The notes under the pieces were generated by a model, which worked only from the letters and a program-made list of their open reading frames with translations, did no database searches and had not been told where the DNA came from. Shown here piece after piece: positions 41,531-50,767 of a DNA stretch of 64,000 nt. A program made the position numbers and the translations under genes. Where the stretch lies: NCBI RefSeq assembly GCF_003591515.1, contig NZ_QZCG01000012.1, positions 1-64,000 on the forward strand, written 5' to 3'. Position 1 is the stretch's first letter; each line of letters opens with the position of its first letter. The stretch comes from Paracoccus onubensis (lineage in GTDB: Bacteria; Pseudomonadota; Alphaproteobacteria; Rhodobacterales; Rhodobacteraceae).

Positions 41531-44370
41531 CAATGGGCCCCTTTCTGTTCTTCACTCAGGTCAATATCCATTGGTTTTTCGTTCACGGTTTCTCCGGCCT
41601 GCCGGGCGATCCGGCTTAGCGAGTTCAGGGCAAGCATCACCGCGCCAACGACACAAAGGAACACGCCAAGGTCGAAACCCATCGCCGTGGCAAGTTCGAA
41701 TTCTTCAAGGAAGGGCAGTTTCACATAGCCATAGGCAGAGGTCAGGAAGGGCTTGCCATTGAACCATGCGCCGATGCCGGTCACGCCTGCGGCAACCACG
41801 CCAGCACCGATCAGGGCATGAAAGGGGATGTTTTGCCGGTCCTGCGCCCATGCATAGCCCGAGGCCATATATTGCATCAGAAGGGCAATGGCGACGACCA
41901 GACCGGCGATGAATCCGCCACCCGGCTGATTATGGCCGCGCAGGAAGATAAACAGGCCGACGACCAGAGAGATCGGCAGGATCACCCTTGTGACGATCAC
42001 CAGCATCATCGGATGCCGATCCCCCGCGCGACGCTGATCGTGGACCCAGTTCTTCAGTCGCGCCGAGGATTTGCCCTGCAGCAATGTTTGCGTCAGTGCG
42101 AAAATCGCAAGCGCTGCAATGCCCAGAACGGTTATCTCGCCAAATGTATCATAGCCGCGGAAATCCACGAGGATGACATTGACGACATTATCGCCTCCGC
42201 CCAGTTTATAACTGTTTTCGAGCATATAGCCCGAGATCGAGTCAAAGGCGAAATCGCGCCGCAGAATGGCATAGCACAGCCCGCCAAAGCCCAGCCCCGC
42301 CAGCGTGGCGATACAGGCGTCCCAGCCGCGGCGGGGCGTAGTCGTCTCGATCAGCGTGCGCTTGGGCAGGAAATTCAGTGCCAGCAACAGCAGGATCACT
42401 GTGACGACCTCGACCGAAATCTGGGTCAGGGCAAGATCGGGGGCAGAGAAATAGGTAAAGAAGATCGACGTGATCAACCCGACAATGGCGATCAGCACAA
42501 GCGCAAGCAGACGCACACGGTGAAAGAATACCATGCTTCCGGTCGCAAACATTGCGAGCAGCCAGCCGATGAAGGGTATCGGACCAACCGGCAGCATGGG
42601 CCGGGTGGCCGGTCCCGCATCGCCCGTATACCAGGCGAGAGCGCCCGCAAACAGCGATGTCAGGGTAAAGAATGACAATGCACGGGGCATCGAGCCGTTA
42701 TTGAACTTGTCCGTGATCCAGCGTCCCGCCAGCACCGATGCCCGCACGATGGTATCGAAGATCACCTTTGCTTCCGGGCGCGGCGCCGACTCCCATGATT
42801 TCAATGCGGGTTCATGCCGCCTCAGCAGGATGATACCGCCCGCTATGGCGATCAGCGACATGATCAGGGCGGCATTCAGCCCGTGCCATAATGCGAGATG
42901 GGCATGTTCGGATTCTCCGGTTACGGCGCTTGCAGAGGCATCGACAAGCCAGCCGGCCATCGTATTGGGGAACAAACCGATCAGCACGACCAGAACGGTC
43001 AGCAAGGCCGGTCCGGCCCACATGCCGAAGCCCGGATCGTGGGGCTGGTGAGGATAATCGTCCCGCTCGGGGCCGGTGAAGACGTGAAAGACGAAGCGCA
43101 GCGAATAGCCGACCGAGAACAGCGCGGCGACCGTCGCCACCGTCATGAAAAACAGCCGGGCGGTCTCCAGATGGCTTGCTTCGTACAGCATCATTTCTTT
43201 CGACAGAAAGCCGTTGAGCGGTGGTATCCCGGCCATGGAAAGCGCAGCGACCGTGACGATGGCGAAGGTCACCGGCATCAGCTTGCGCAATCCTCCGAGA
43301 CGTTGGATCGAGCGCGTTCCGGCCTCGTGATCCACGATCCCGGCTGTCATGAAAAGCGCGGCCTTGAAGGTGGCGTGATTGATAATATGGAAGACGGCGG
43401 CGATTGCGGCTTCCCTTGTGCCAAAGCCCAGCAGCATGGTGATCAGCCCCAGATGGCTGACGGTCGAGAAAGCCAGCACCGCCTTGAGATCGTCCTTGAA
43501 CAGCGCGATCACAGCGCCGATCAGCATGGTGACCAGACCTGTCGTCGCGACGATCCAGAACCATTCCGGCGTACCTCCCAGCACCGGCCATAGCCGCGCC
43601 ATCAGGAACAGGCCGGCCTTTACCATGGTTGCGCTGTGCAGATAGGCCGAAACCGGCGTGGGTGCGGCCATGGCATGCGGCAGCCAGAAATGGAACGGGA
43701 ACTGGGCGGATTTGGTAAATGCGCCCAGAAGGATCAGGATCAGGGCAGGCAGGTACCACTCGCTTGCCTGGATCGTCTCTTTCGACCGAAGAATATCGCT
43801 GATGTCATAGCTGCCCGCGATCTGGCCGAGGATCATCATCCCGGCGATCATCGCCATGCCGCCCATGCCGGTGACGGTTAGTGCCATGCGTGCACCCTGG
43901 CGACCTTCGGGAAGATGCCGCCAATAGCCGATCAGCAGGAAGGAGGACAGCGACGTCAGTTCCCAGAACACCAGCAAAAGCAGGATGTTGTCCGACAGGA
44001 CGATGCCCATCATCGCGCCCTGGAACAGCATCAGATAGGTATAGAACTTGCCAACCGGATCCGTGCGCGACAGGTAAAAACGGGCATAGGTGATGATCAG
44101 CAGCCCGATCCCGAGAATAAGCGTTCCGAACAGCAGCGACAGCCCGTCGATCCGAAAATTCGCATTGAGCTGGATCATCGGCAGCCATTCGATACGGGCG
44201 GTGATCACCTCGCCCCGCATGACGGCCGGGATATGCAGAAGCAGCCCCAGAAGCGCGACCAATGTCACTGTTCCGCAAGCCATTGCGGCGACCGAGCGAC
44301 CAGAGCGAACCAGCAAACCTGGCAGCAATGCCCCGATGAAAGGCAGCAGGGCGATGAGGGCTGGCGACAT
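41530..44370 (-). CDS. phaAB: Mrp/Pha antiporter fused subunit A/B
   Basis: A 946-residue fusion of MrpA and MrpB, the largest subunit of the antiporter. The first 500 residues are ND5-like (FTKSAQFPFHFWLPHAMAAP, then PVSAYLHSATMVKAG). A DUF4040-type stretch (FTYFSAPDLALTQISVEVVT) follows, and from about residue 800 the MnhB domain (FIFLRGHNQPGGGFIAGLVV). Rhizobial and Rhodobacter pha loci have the same fusion. It heads the operon and is divergent from ruvC across about 155 bases. The complex exports Na+ or K+ against protons and supports growth at high pH or salt. Confidence 0.95.
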   Translation of the reverse strand: MSPALIALLPFIGALLPGLLVRSGRSVAAMACGTVTLVALLGLLLHIPAVMRGEVITARIEWLPMIQLNANFRIDGLSLLFGTLILGIGLLIITYARFYLSRTDPVGKFYTYLMLFQGAMMGIVLSDNILLLLVFWELTSLSSFLLIGYWRHLPEGRQGARMALTVTGMGGMAMIAGMMILGQIAGSYDISDILRSKETIQASEWYLPALILILLGAFTKSAQFPFHFWLPHAMAAPTPVSAYLHSATMVKAGLFLMARLWPVLGGTPEWFWIVATTGLVTMLIGAVIALFKDDLKAVLAFSTVSHLGLITMLLGFGTREAAIAAVFHIINHATFKAALFMTAGIVDHEAGTRSIQRLGGLRKLMPVTFAIVTVAALSMAGIPPLNGFLSKEMMLYEASHLETARLFFMTVATVAALFSVGYSLRFVFHVFTGPERDDYPHQPHDPGFGMWAGPALLTVLVVLIGLFPNTMAGWLVDASASAVTGESEHAHLALWHGLNAALIMSLIAIAGGIILLRRHEPALKSWESAPRPEAKVIFDTIVRASVLAGRWITDKFNNGSMPRALSFFTLTSLFAGALAWYTGDAGPATRPMLPVGPIPFIGWLLAMFATGSMVFFHRVRLLALVLIAIVGLITSIFFTYFSAPDLALTQISVEVVTVILLLLALNFLPKRTLIETTTPRRGWDACIATLAGLGFGGLCYAILRRDFAFDSISGYMLENSYKLGGGDNVVNVILVDFRGYDTFGEITVLGIAALAIFALTQTLLQGKSSARLKNWVHDQRRAGDRHPMMLVIVTRVILPISLVVGLFIFLRGHNQPGGGFIAGLVVAIALLMQYMASGYAWAQDRQNIPFHALIGAGVVAAGVTGIGAWFNGKPFLTSAYGYVKLPFLEEFELATAMGFDLGVFLCVVGAVMLALNSLSRIARQAGETVNEKPMDIDLSEEQKGAH

Positions 44371-44525
44371 GGGTCCTCGTTCCTGTTGGTGTTTGTTTAT
44401 GGGTTCTTTGCCTTTGTGTTTCCAATCAGGGACAAGGAGTCAAGTAAGTGACCCGAGAAACGGTAACTTCCCCTAGGCGATGTTCCCGTTTCGTGCTAGT
44501 TCTTGAGAAAAGAGAAGGGGCAGAT

Positions 44526-45044
44526 ATGCGAGTTCTGGGCATCGATCCCGGGTTGAGGAATATGGGCTGGGGCGTGATCGCGGTGGACGGGCCGCGTTTG
44601 CGGCATGTGGCGAACGGGGTGATCCGCACGTCGGGATCCTCGGATTCCGGCGATCTGGCGGCGCGGCTTCTTGTGTTGTTTCAAGGGCTTTCGGCAGTTA
44701 TTTCGGAATATGGGCCTGACGTTGCCGCGGTCGAACAGACCTTCGTCAACAAGGACGCGGTCGGGACGCTGAAACTGGGGCAGGCACGCGGCATTGCCCT
44801 GCTGGCACCGGCGGCAGCCGGGATCACGGTCGGGGAATACGCGCCGAATGCGGTCAAGAAAACCGTGGTTGGTGTCGGCCACGCCGCAAAGGAGCAGGTG
44901 CAGCATATGGTTCGCGTTCAATTGCCCGGTGTACAGTTCGACGGACCTGATTCCGCGGATGCGCTGGCCATCGCAATCTGTCACGCGCATCACCTGCAAG
45001 GCCGCGCGCTTCGGGTGGCAACGATGCGACAGGGTGTCGCATGA
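44526..45044 (+). CDS. ruvC: Crossover junction endodeoxyribonuclease RuvC
   Basis: A 172-residue Holliday junction resolvase. The four acidic residues are visible: Asp7 (VLGIDPGL), Glu70 (AAVEQTF), Asp142 and Asp145 (PDSADALA). GAAGGGG stands before the ATG at 44526; a longer frame from 44448 is not supported. It overlaps ruvA by four bases. An imperfect LexA-like site (GTTC, seven bases, GTGC) lies 30 bases upstream. Confidence 0.96.
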   Translation: MRVLGIDPGLRNMGWGVIAVDGPRLRHVANGVIRTSGSSDSGDLAARLLVLFQGLSAVISEYGPDVAAVEQTFVNKDAVGTLKLGQARGIALLAPAAAGITVGEYAPNAVKKTVVGVGHAAKEQVQHMVRVQLPGVQFDGPDSADALAIAICHAHHLQGRALRVATMRQGVA

Positions 45045-45748
45045 TTGGTCGTATCGCCGGAATCATCCTCCATCGCGCCCGGGATCATGTGCTGATCGAC
45101 GTGCGCGGGGTGGGATATATCGTCCATGTCAGCGATCGTACCGCAATGAATCTGCCCCCTGTCGGGCAGGCCGTCGCGCTTTATACCGAATTGCTGGTGC
45201 GCGAGGATTTGTTGCAGCTTTTCGGGTTTCCGACATTGCTTGAAAAGGAATGGCACCGTTTGCTGATCTCGGTGCAGGGGGTGGGGGCCAAGGTCTCGCT
45301 TGCCATGCTGGGCACGCTTGGGGCCGAAGGATTGTCGCGGGCGATTGCGCTTGGCGATTGGGCGGCGGTGCGCAAGGCGCAGGGTGTCGGCCCCAAGCTC
45401 GCGCAACGTGTCGTTCTGGAACTGAAGGACAAGGCCCCGGCGATCATGGCGCTTGGCGGCGATCTGACCGTCGATGCCGGAGCAGGGGCAGCGGCCGGTC
45501 CGGGCATCGAACCCGACCAACTCGCCACCAATCCGATTGCACAGGACACGGCCAGCCCAACCCCTTCGGCGCAACCCGCCGGAGGAACAGCCAGGGCCGC
45601 GGCCGAGGCTTTGTCGGCGCTTGTCAATCTGGGCTATGCTCATTCCGAGGCCGCCTCTGCCGTGGCCGAGGCCCAGGCGCGGGAGAATGGGGCCGAGACT
45701 TCCGGCCTGATCCGCGCGGCACTGAAATCGCTCGCCCCGAAAGGATAA
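45041..45748 (+). CDS. ruvA: Holliday junction branch migration protein RuvA
   Basis: A 235-residue RuvA that binds the four-way junction as a tetramer and loads RuvB. The OB-fold starts MIGRIAGIILHRARDHVLID; the helix-hairpin-helix segments read LLISVQGVGAKVSLAMLG and VRKAQGVGPKLAQRVVLELK. The C-terminal RuvB-contact domain follows a Pro/Ala-rich linker longer than in E. coli (203 residues there). Start overlaps ruvC by four bases, and ruvB follows after one base. Confidence 0.95.
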   Translation: MIGRIAGIILHRARDHVLIDVRGVGYIVHVSDRTAMNLPPVGQAVALYTELLVREDLLQLFGFPTLLEKEWHRLLISVQGVGAKVSLAMLGTLGAEGLSRAIALGDWAAVRKAQGVGPKLAQRVVLELKDKAPAIMALGGDLTVDAGAGAAAGPGIEPDQLATNPIAQDTASPTPSAQPAGGTARAAAEALSALVNLGYAHSEAASAVAEAQARENGAETSGLIRAALKSLAPKG

Positions 45749-45749
45749 C

Positions 45750-46781
45750 ATGAGCCAGCCCGATCCAACCCTGCGACCCGAACCCATGGAGGGCGAGACC
45801 GAGGATCGCGCCCTGCGCCCGCAAGCACTGACTGAATTCATCGGACAGTCCGAGGCGCGGGCCAATCTGCGGGTCTTTATCGAAAGCGCGAAAATGCGCG
45901 GCCGGGCAATGGACCATACCCTGTTCTTCGGCCCGCCAGGGCTGGGCAAGACGACACTGGCGCAGATCATGGCGCGCGAACTTGGCGTGAATTTCCGCAT
46001 GACCTCGGGCCCGGTTCTGGCCCGTGCGGGCGATCTTGCGGCGATCCTGACCAATCTGGAAGCGCGCGACGTGCTGTTCATCGATGAGATTCATCGCATG
46101 AACCCGGTGGTGGAAGAGGTACTTTACCCGGCGATGGAAGATTTCGAACTCGATCTGGTCATCGGCGAAGGGCCGGCGGCGCGGACCGTGCGGATCGAAT
46201 TGCAACCCTTTACCCTTGTTGGGGCAACTACCCGGCTTGGCCTGCTGACCACGCCTCTGCGCGATCGTTTCGGCATCCCGACGCGGCTGCAATTCTATGA
46301 GACCGAAGAACTGGATCTGATCGTGCAGCGCGGTGCCCGGAAACTGGGGATCGAAGCCGATCCCACCGGCACGCGCGAGATTGCCCGCCGCGCCCGTGGC
46401 ACGCCTCGTATTGCGGGGCGTTTGCTGCGCAGGGTGATCGACTTCGCCCTTGTCGACGGCGATGGACGCCTGACCCGTGACATTGCGGATTCAGCGTTAA
46501 CACGGCTTGGCGTGGATGATATCGGCCTGGATGGGGCGGATCGGCGTTATCTCAGGGTGATTGCCGAACATTACGGCGGCGGACCAGTCGGGGTCGAGAC
46601 GCTGTCGGCGGCCCTGTCCGAAAGCCGGGATGCGATCGAAGAGGTGATCGAGCCGTTCCTTCTGCAACAGGGATTGATCGCACGAACCCCACGCGGAAGG
46701 CAGCTTGCAGCGCGGGCGTGGCGGCATCTGGGACTGGCGGCGCCGATACTGCCCGGCCAGCCGGAGCTGTTCGAGGAATGA
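45750..46781 (+). CDS. ruvB: Holliday junction branch migration ATPase RuvB
   Basis: A 343-residue AAA+ motor that drives branch migration with RuvA. Walker A is GPPGLGKT (61-68), Walker B DEIH (112-115), sensor 1 GATTRLG, and RARGTPRIAGRLLRRVIDFA the sensor 2 part. The winged helix at the end (FLLQQGLIARTPRGRQLA) binds DNA. It closes the compact ruvCAB operon and is convergent with folD. Confidence 0.97.
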   Translation: MSQPDPTLRPEPMEGETEDRALRPQALTEFIGQSEARANLRVFIESAKMRGRAMDHTLFFGPPGLGKTTLAQIMARELGVNFRMTSGPVLARAGDLAAILTNLEARDVLFIDEIHRMNPVVEEVLYPAMEDFELDLVIGEGPAARTVRIELQPFTLVGATTRLGLLTTPLRDRFGIPTRLQFYETEELDLIVQRGARKLGIEADPTGTREIARRARGTPRIAGRLLRRVIDFALVDGDGRLTRDIADSALTRLGVDDIGLDGADRRYLRVIAEHYGGGPVGVETLSAALSESRDAIEEVIEPFLLQQGLIARTPRGRQLAARAWRHLGLAAPILPGQPELFEE

Positions 46782-46852
46782 TCCCTGGAACGGGGCCGGG
46801 GCAGGTCCGGTTACGTGCCTCCGGGATTATCTTCTGACGAAGGACAGGCGGT

Positions 46853-47728
46853 TCAGGGCGTCAGCCCTTCGGGATCCGGCAGACCATTGGCGCGGGCTGT
46901 TGCGGTCAGGGTACTTGCCAGCAGGCATGCGATCGTCATCGGACCGACACCGCCGGGAACCGGAGTGATCGCGCCCGCAATCTGCGAGGCCGCAGCGAAA
47001 TCGACATCGCCGACCAAACCGTCATCGGTGCGATTGATGCCGACATCCACGACGGCCGCACCGGGCTTGATCCAGTCTCCCTGCACGAAATTGGGGCGGC
47101 CGACGGCCGCGACGACGATATCGGCCTGACGGCACAGCTCGGGCAGGTTTCTCGTGCGGGAATGCGCAATCGTTACCGTGGCGCTGTCACGCAGCAAAAG
47201 CTGGGCCATCGGTTTGCCCACGATATTGCTGCGCCCGATGACCACCGCGCTTTTGCCCGACAGATCGCCCAACAGGTCACGCAGCAGCATCAGGCAGCCA
47301 AGTGGGGTACAGGGAACCATGGCCTTCTGCCCGGTGGCCAGTCTTCCGACATTCAGGATATGGAAACCATCGACATCCTTTTCGGGCCGGATCGCATTGA
47401 TGACCGCCGCTTCGTCCATATGCGCGGGCAGGGGAAGCTGTACCAGAATTCCGTTCACAGCGGGATCGTTGTTCAACTGCTCGATCAGGGCAAGCAGCTC
47501 GGCTTGCGGGGCTTCCGCGGAAAGGCGATGGGCGAAGGAATTCATGCCGGTTTCGCGGGTCTGCTTTTCCTTCGAACGCACATAGACCTGACTTGCCGGG
47601 TCTTCGCCGACCAGCACCACGGCCAGACCGGGCGTGATCCCCTGTGCTATCATCGCGGCTGTCTGGAGTTTGATCTGTTCACGTAAACCAGCGGCAAAGG
47701 CTTTCCCGTCGATCACTTTGGCAGTCAT
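46853..47728 (-). CDS. folD: Methylenetetrahydrofolate dehydrogenase/cyclohydrolase FolD
   Basis: A 291-residue bifunctional enzyme interconverting 5,10-methylene- and 10-formyl-tetrahydrofolate with NADP. YVRSKEKQTRETGM carries the catalytic lysine, GILVQLPLPAHM the substrate loop, VVIGRSNIVGKPMAQLLL the dinucleotide site, and ITPVPGGVGPMTIACLL the end motif. The ATG at 47728 overlaps the chorismate mutase stop by four bases. The longer upstream frame is only read-through of that gene. Confidence 0.96.
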   Translation of the reverse strand: MTAKVIDGKAFAAGLREQIKLQTAAMIAQGITPGLAVVLVGEDPASQVYVRSKEKQTRETGMNSFAHRLSAEAPQAELLALIEQLNNDPAVNGILVQLPLPAHMDEAAVINAIRPEKDVDGFHILNVGRLATGQKAMVPCTPLGCLMLLRDLLGDLSGKSAVVIGRSNIVGKPMAQLLLRDSATVTIAHSRTRNLPELCRQADIVVAAVGRPNFVQGDWIKPGAAVVDVGINRTDDGLVGDVDFAAASQIAGAITPVPGGVGPMTIACLLASTLTATARANGLPDPEGLTP

Positions 47729-48027
47729 TCGCTGTCTCCCTTCAGGTGGAGGTTTTCCTGTGCAATGGCGGCTTCGACAAGCTGGCGCCAGATCGAGCCG
47801 ATCAGATCGGGGTCCAGCCCGTTCTCGGCCGCATGCCTGCTTGCATTCGCGACGACCTCTTCGACGCGCCAATCGATGCGGGCGGGCAGGTTCTGAGCCG
47901 CCTTGATCTGGGCAGCACGGTCGATCATGGCGCGGCGGCGGGCAAGCAGGCGGATCAGTTCCGCGTCAAGCGCATCGATTTCCGCGCGCAGCGCGGGCAT
48001 GTCCGGAATGTCATCGATCTCTGTCAT
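47725..48027 (-). CDS. Chorismate mutase, AroQ type
   Basis: A 100-residue all-helical chorismate mutase, which turns chorismate into prephenate for Phe and Tyr synthesis. MPALRAEIDALDAELIRLLA, then RRRAMIDRAAQIKAAQ, is the family core, supplying the arginine and lysine of the active site; IWRQLVEAAIAQENLHL is the last helix. The ATG at 48027 gives the usual short length. It is coupled to folD by a four-base overlap. An isochorismate-pyruvate lyase role cannot be excluded, but no siderophore genes are near. Confidence 0.88.
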   Translation of the reverse strand: MTEIDDIPDMPALRAEIDALDAELIRLLARRRAMIDRAAQIKAAQNLPARIDWRVEEVVANASRHAAENGLDPDLIGSIWRQLVEAAIAQENLHLKGDSE

Positions 48028-48152
48028 CGTGACAAGGACATGCAACGGCAGAGCGACGGTTGCAAGAGAGACGGGGTAATACTTTATGGTTCCTATGCCC
48101 ATGGCCGGACGTTAACATCTTATGACGTGCAGCAGATCAAAAGGAGATCGCA

Positions 48153-48584
48153 ATGCCGACGAATAATGTTCTTTACCGCACCAGCGCGACTGCGACAGGT
48201 GGCGGGCGTGACGGCAAGTCACAGGTGGATGATGGCAGTTTCACCGCCGATCTGACGATACCGAAAGAACTGGGCGGGCCTGGCGGCGACGGGCTCAATC
48301 CCGAAAAGCTGTTTGCAACCGGTTATGCTGCTTGTTTCATGGGGGCCATGCGGCATTATGCAGCCTCGAAAAAGATCAAGGTCCCCGAGGATGCCAGCGT
48401 TCAGGTCAGCGTCGGGATCGGTCCGCGCGAGGACACGGGCTTCGGACTCGAGGTCCAGATCACCGTCAGCCTGCCGGGAGTCGAGCAGGCCGTGGCCGAA
48501 GATCTGATCGCAGGTGGTCATCAGGTCTGCCCTTATTCCGATGCGACGCGGGGATCGTTGCAGATCACACCGAAACTCGCCTGA
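48153..48584 (+). CDS. ohr: Organic hydroperoxide resistance protein Ohr
   Basis: A 143-residue thiol peroxidase of the Ohr/OsmC family that reduces organic peroxides with lipoyl partners. The two catalytic cysteines are Cys61 (GYAACFMGAM) and Cys126 (GGHQVCPYSDATRG), and the opening LYRTSATATGGGRDG is typical for Ohr rather than OsmC. AAAGGAG lies before the ATG. No ohrR regulator gene is adjacent. It is followed by ftsH on the other strand. Confidence 0.94.
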   Translation: MPTNNVLYRTSATATGGGRDGKSQVDDGSFTADLTIPKELGGPGGDGLNPEKLFATGYAACFMGAMRHYAASKKIKVPEDASVQVSVGIGPREDTGFGLEVQITVSLPGVEQAVAEDLIAGGHQVCPYSDATRGSLQITPKLA

Positions 48585-48765
48585 CAAGATAATGGCAGGA
48601 TGCGGGTTCAGCTCTTCGCGGCAATCCGCATCCCGATCTAATGCCTGCCGCGTTTTCCCGAACCCGCCCACTTCCTTCTTCACTCAAATATCTCGGCCGT
48701 TGCGGGATGCGCATAATGACGACTGCAACATGCACCTGTTCTCGGATTATTGTGTCAACGCAATG

Positions 48766-48794
48766 AAAAACCCCGGCTTTTCAGGGCCGGGGTT
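48766..48794 (-). terminator. Rho-independent terminator after ftsH
   Basis: AACCCCGGC and GCCGGGGTT form a perfect 9-bp stem with an eight-base loop, followed on the minus strand by TTTTTC. It lies 24 bases past the ftsH stop and probably ends the long ybgC-to-ftsH transcript. Confidence 0.85.
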
Positions 48795-48817
48795 CGGGTT
48801 TCCTCGAATGCGAAAGA

Positions 48818-50710
48818 TCAGGCAGGGGCCGGGGTGCCGCCGGGCGCGGATTTTCCTGCCTTCGGAACAGAACTGACGGATGGCACCAGGCTGCCCGGTG
48901 CATCATCATCGTCACCATCCAATGCATCACCGCGGATGATCTTGCCGATCTCTTCGCCGGTCAGAGTCTCGTATTCCAGCAAACCCTTGGCGAGCCGTTC
49001 GAACTCTTCTTCCTTTTCGATCAGGATACTGCGGGCCTTCTGATAGCCTTCTTCGATCAACTCGCGGACTTCCTGTTCGATCAGTTCCTTGGTCGCTGCC
49101 GAGATCGAAAAGCCGCCGGTCGAGCCGTTATACCCCTCATGCGCTTCGGCATAGTCAATATTGCCGACCTTGTCAGACATGCCCCAGCGCATCACCATGG
49201 CCCGGGCAAGCTGGCTGGCCTGCTGGATATCCCCCGCCGGGCCATTGGACACGCCTTCCTCGCCATATTTCAGGATTTCGGCGGCTTTGCCGGCCATGGC
49301 CATGGCCAGCTTCTGTTTGACCTCGTCCTTGTGATAGTTCAGCCGGTCCATCTCGGGCAGGCTGACCACCATGCCAAGCGCGCCGCCGCGCGGGATGATC
49401 GTTGCCTTGTAGACGGGATCGCATTTCGGAAGAGAAAGGCCGACGATCGCATGTCCCGCCTCGTGATAGGCGGTCTTTTCCTTTTGCTCGGGGGTCAGCA
49501 CCATGCTGCGCCGTTCGACCCCAAGCATGACCTTGTCCTTCGCGTTCTCGAAATCGACCATCGAGACGAAACGCCGCCCGATCCGCGCCGCCATCAGGGC
49601 AGCCTCATTCACGAGGTTCATCAGATCCGCACCCGAAAAACCCGGTGTACCACGCGCGATCAGCCGCAGATCGACATCGGGACCAACCGGAACCTTGCGG
49701 GCATGGACCGAGAGGATCTTCTCGCGGCCCTTGATATCGGGGTTCGGAACATGGATCTGACGGTCGAAGCGGCCGGGGCGCAGAAGCGCGGGGTCCAGCA
49801 CGTCCTTGCGGTTGGTGGCGGCGATGATGATGATGCCTTCATTCGCCTCGAACCCGTCCATCTCGACCAGAAGCTGGTTCAGCGTCTGTTCGCGTTCGTC
49901 ATTCCCGCCGCCGATGCCGACGCCGCGCGAACGGCCCACGGCATCGATCTCGTCGATGAACAGGATACAGGGGGCGGATTTCTTGGCCTGTTCGAACATG
50001 TCACGGACCCGGCTTGCGCCGACACCCACGAACATCTCGACGAAATCGGAACCCGAAATGGTGAAGAACGGCACGCCGGCCTCACCTGCGATCGCGCGGG
50101 CCAGAAGGGTCTTACCGGTGCCCGGAGGGCCGACCAGCAACGCGCCTTTCGGGATTTTCCCGCCCAAACGGCTGAATTTCTGCGGATTGCGCAGGAATTC
50201 TACGATTTCTTCCAGCTCTTCCTTGGCCTCATCGATGCCGGCCACATCGTCAAAGGTCACACGGCCATGCTTTTCGGTCAGCAGCTTGGCGCGGGATTTG
50301 CCGAAACCCATGGCCCCCCCGCGGCCGCCGCCCTGCATGCGGTTCATGAAGAAGATCCAGACGCCGATCAGCAGGATGAAGGGAAGGTAGACCCCCAAAA
50401 GCGACATGAAACCCGATTGTTGCTGTTTGACGACGTCGACCTTGACGCCCTTGTTGATCAGCTTGTCCGCGATTTCTTCACCCACGGGGCGAATGGTCGT
50501 GTATTGTTGCTGATCACTACCCATGATCGACAATTCTTCGCCATCTATGGTGACAGATGTAACCTCGTCCTTGTCGACACGCTCCATGAATTCCGAGTAG
50601 CTGATCTGCCGGGCATTCATATTCGCGGCGCCGTCGCTGAACAGGTTGAACAGCGCCACAATCATCAGGAACAGAACTACCCAAAAGGCGAGGTTACGTG
50701 CATTGCCCAA
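48818..50710 (-). CDS. ftsH: ATP-dependent zinc metalloprotease FtsH
   Basis: A 630-residue membrane AAA+ protease that degrades unassembled membrane proteins and regulators. Two helices (about 8-25 and 105-124) flank the periplasmic part; Walker A GPPGTGKT is at 194-201, Walker B in ILFIDEIDAVG, the second region of homology in DPALLRPGRFDRQI, and the zinc motif HEAGH near 417. The C-terminal tail is acidic then Ala/Pro-rich. The start is TTG with GGAGGA seven bases upstream; the encoded MGNARN matches relatives. It follows tilS by 57 bases. Confidence 0.96.
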   Translation of the reverse strand: MGNARNLAFWVVLFLMIVALFNLFSDGAANMNARQISYSEFMERVDKDEVTSVTIDGEELSIMGSDQQQYTTIRPVGEEIADKLINKGVKVDVVKQQQSGFMSLLGVYLPFILLIGVWIFFMNRMQGGGRGGAMGFGKSRAKLLTEKHGRVTFDDVAGIDEAKEELEEIVEFLRNPQKFSRLGGKIPKGALLVGPPGTGKTLLARAIAGEAGVPFFTISGSDFVEMFVGVGASRVRDMFEQAKKSAPCILFIDEIDAVGRSRGVGIGGGNDEREQTLNQLLVEMDGFEANEGIIIIAATNRKDVLDPALLRPGRFDRQIHVPNPDIKGREKILSVHARKVPVGPDVDLRLIARGTPGFSGADLMNLVNEAALMAARIGRRFVSMVDFENAKDKVMLGVERRSMVLTPEQKEKTAYHEAGHAIVGLSLPKCDPVYKATIIPRGGALGMVVSLPEMDRLNYHKDEVKQKLAMAMAGKAAEILKYGEEGVSNGPAGDIQQASQLARAMVMRWGMSDKVGNIDYAEAHEGYNGSTGGFSISAATKELIEQEVRELIEEGYQKARSILIEKEEEFERLAKGLLEYETLTGEEIGKIIRGDALDGDDDDAPGSLVPSVSSVPKAGKSAPGGTPAPA

Positions 50711-50767
50711 ATCGGGTCCTCCGGCAAAAATCGGTTCTAGATGAAAATAGGGATTATTGGCGGAGGT

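Noticed and set aside
48598..48633. Terminator for ohr (GGATGCGG and CCGCATCC)
   Set aside because: The 8-bp arms are 20 bases apart with no T run; too weak to annotate.
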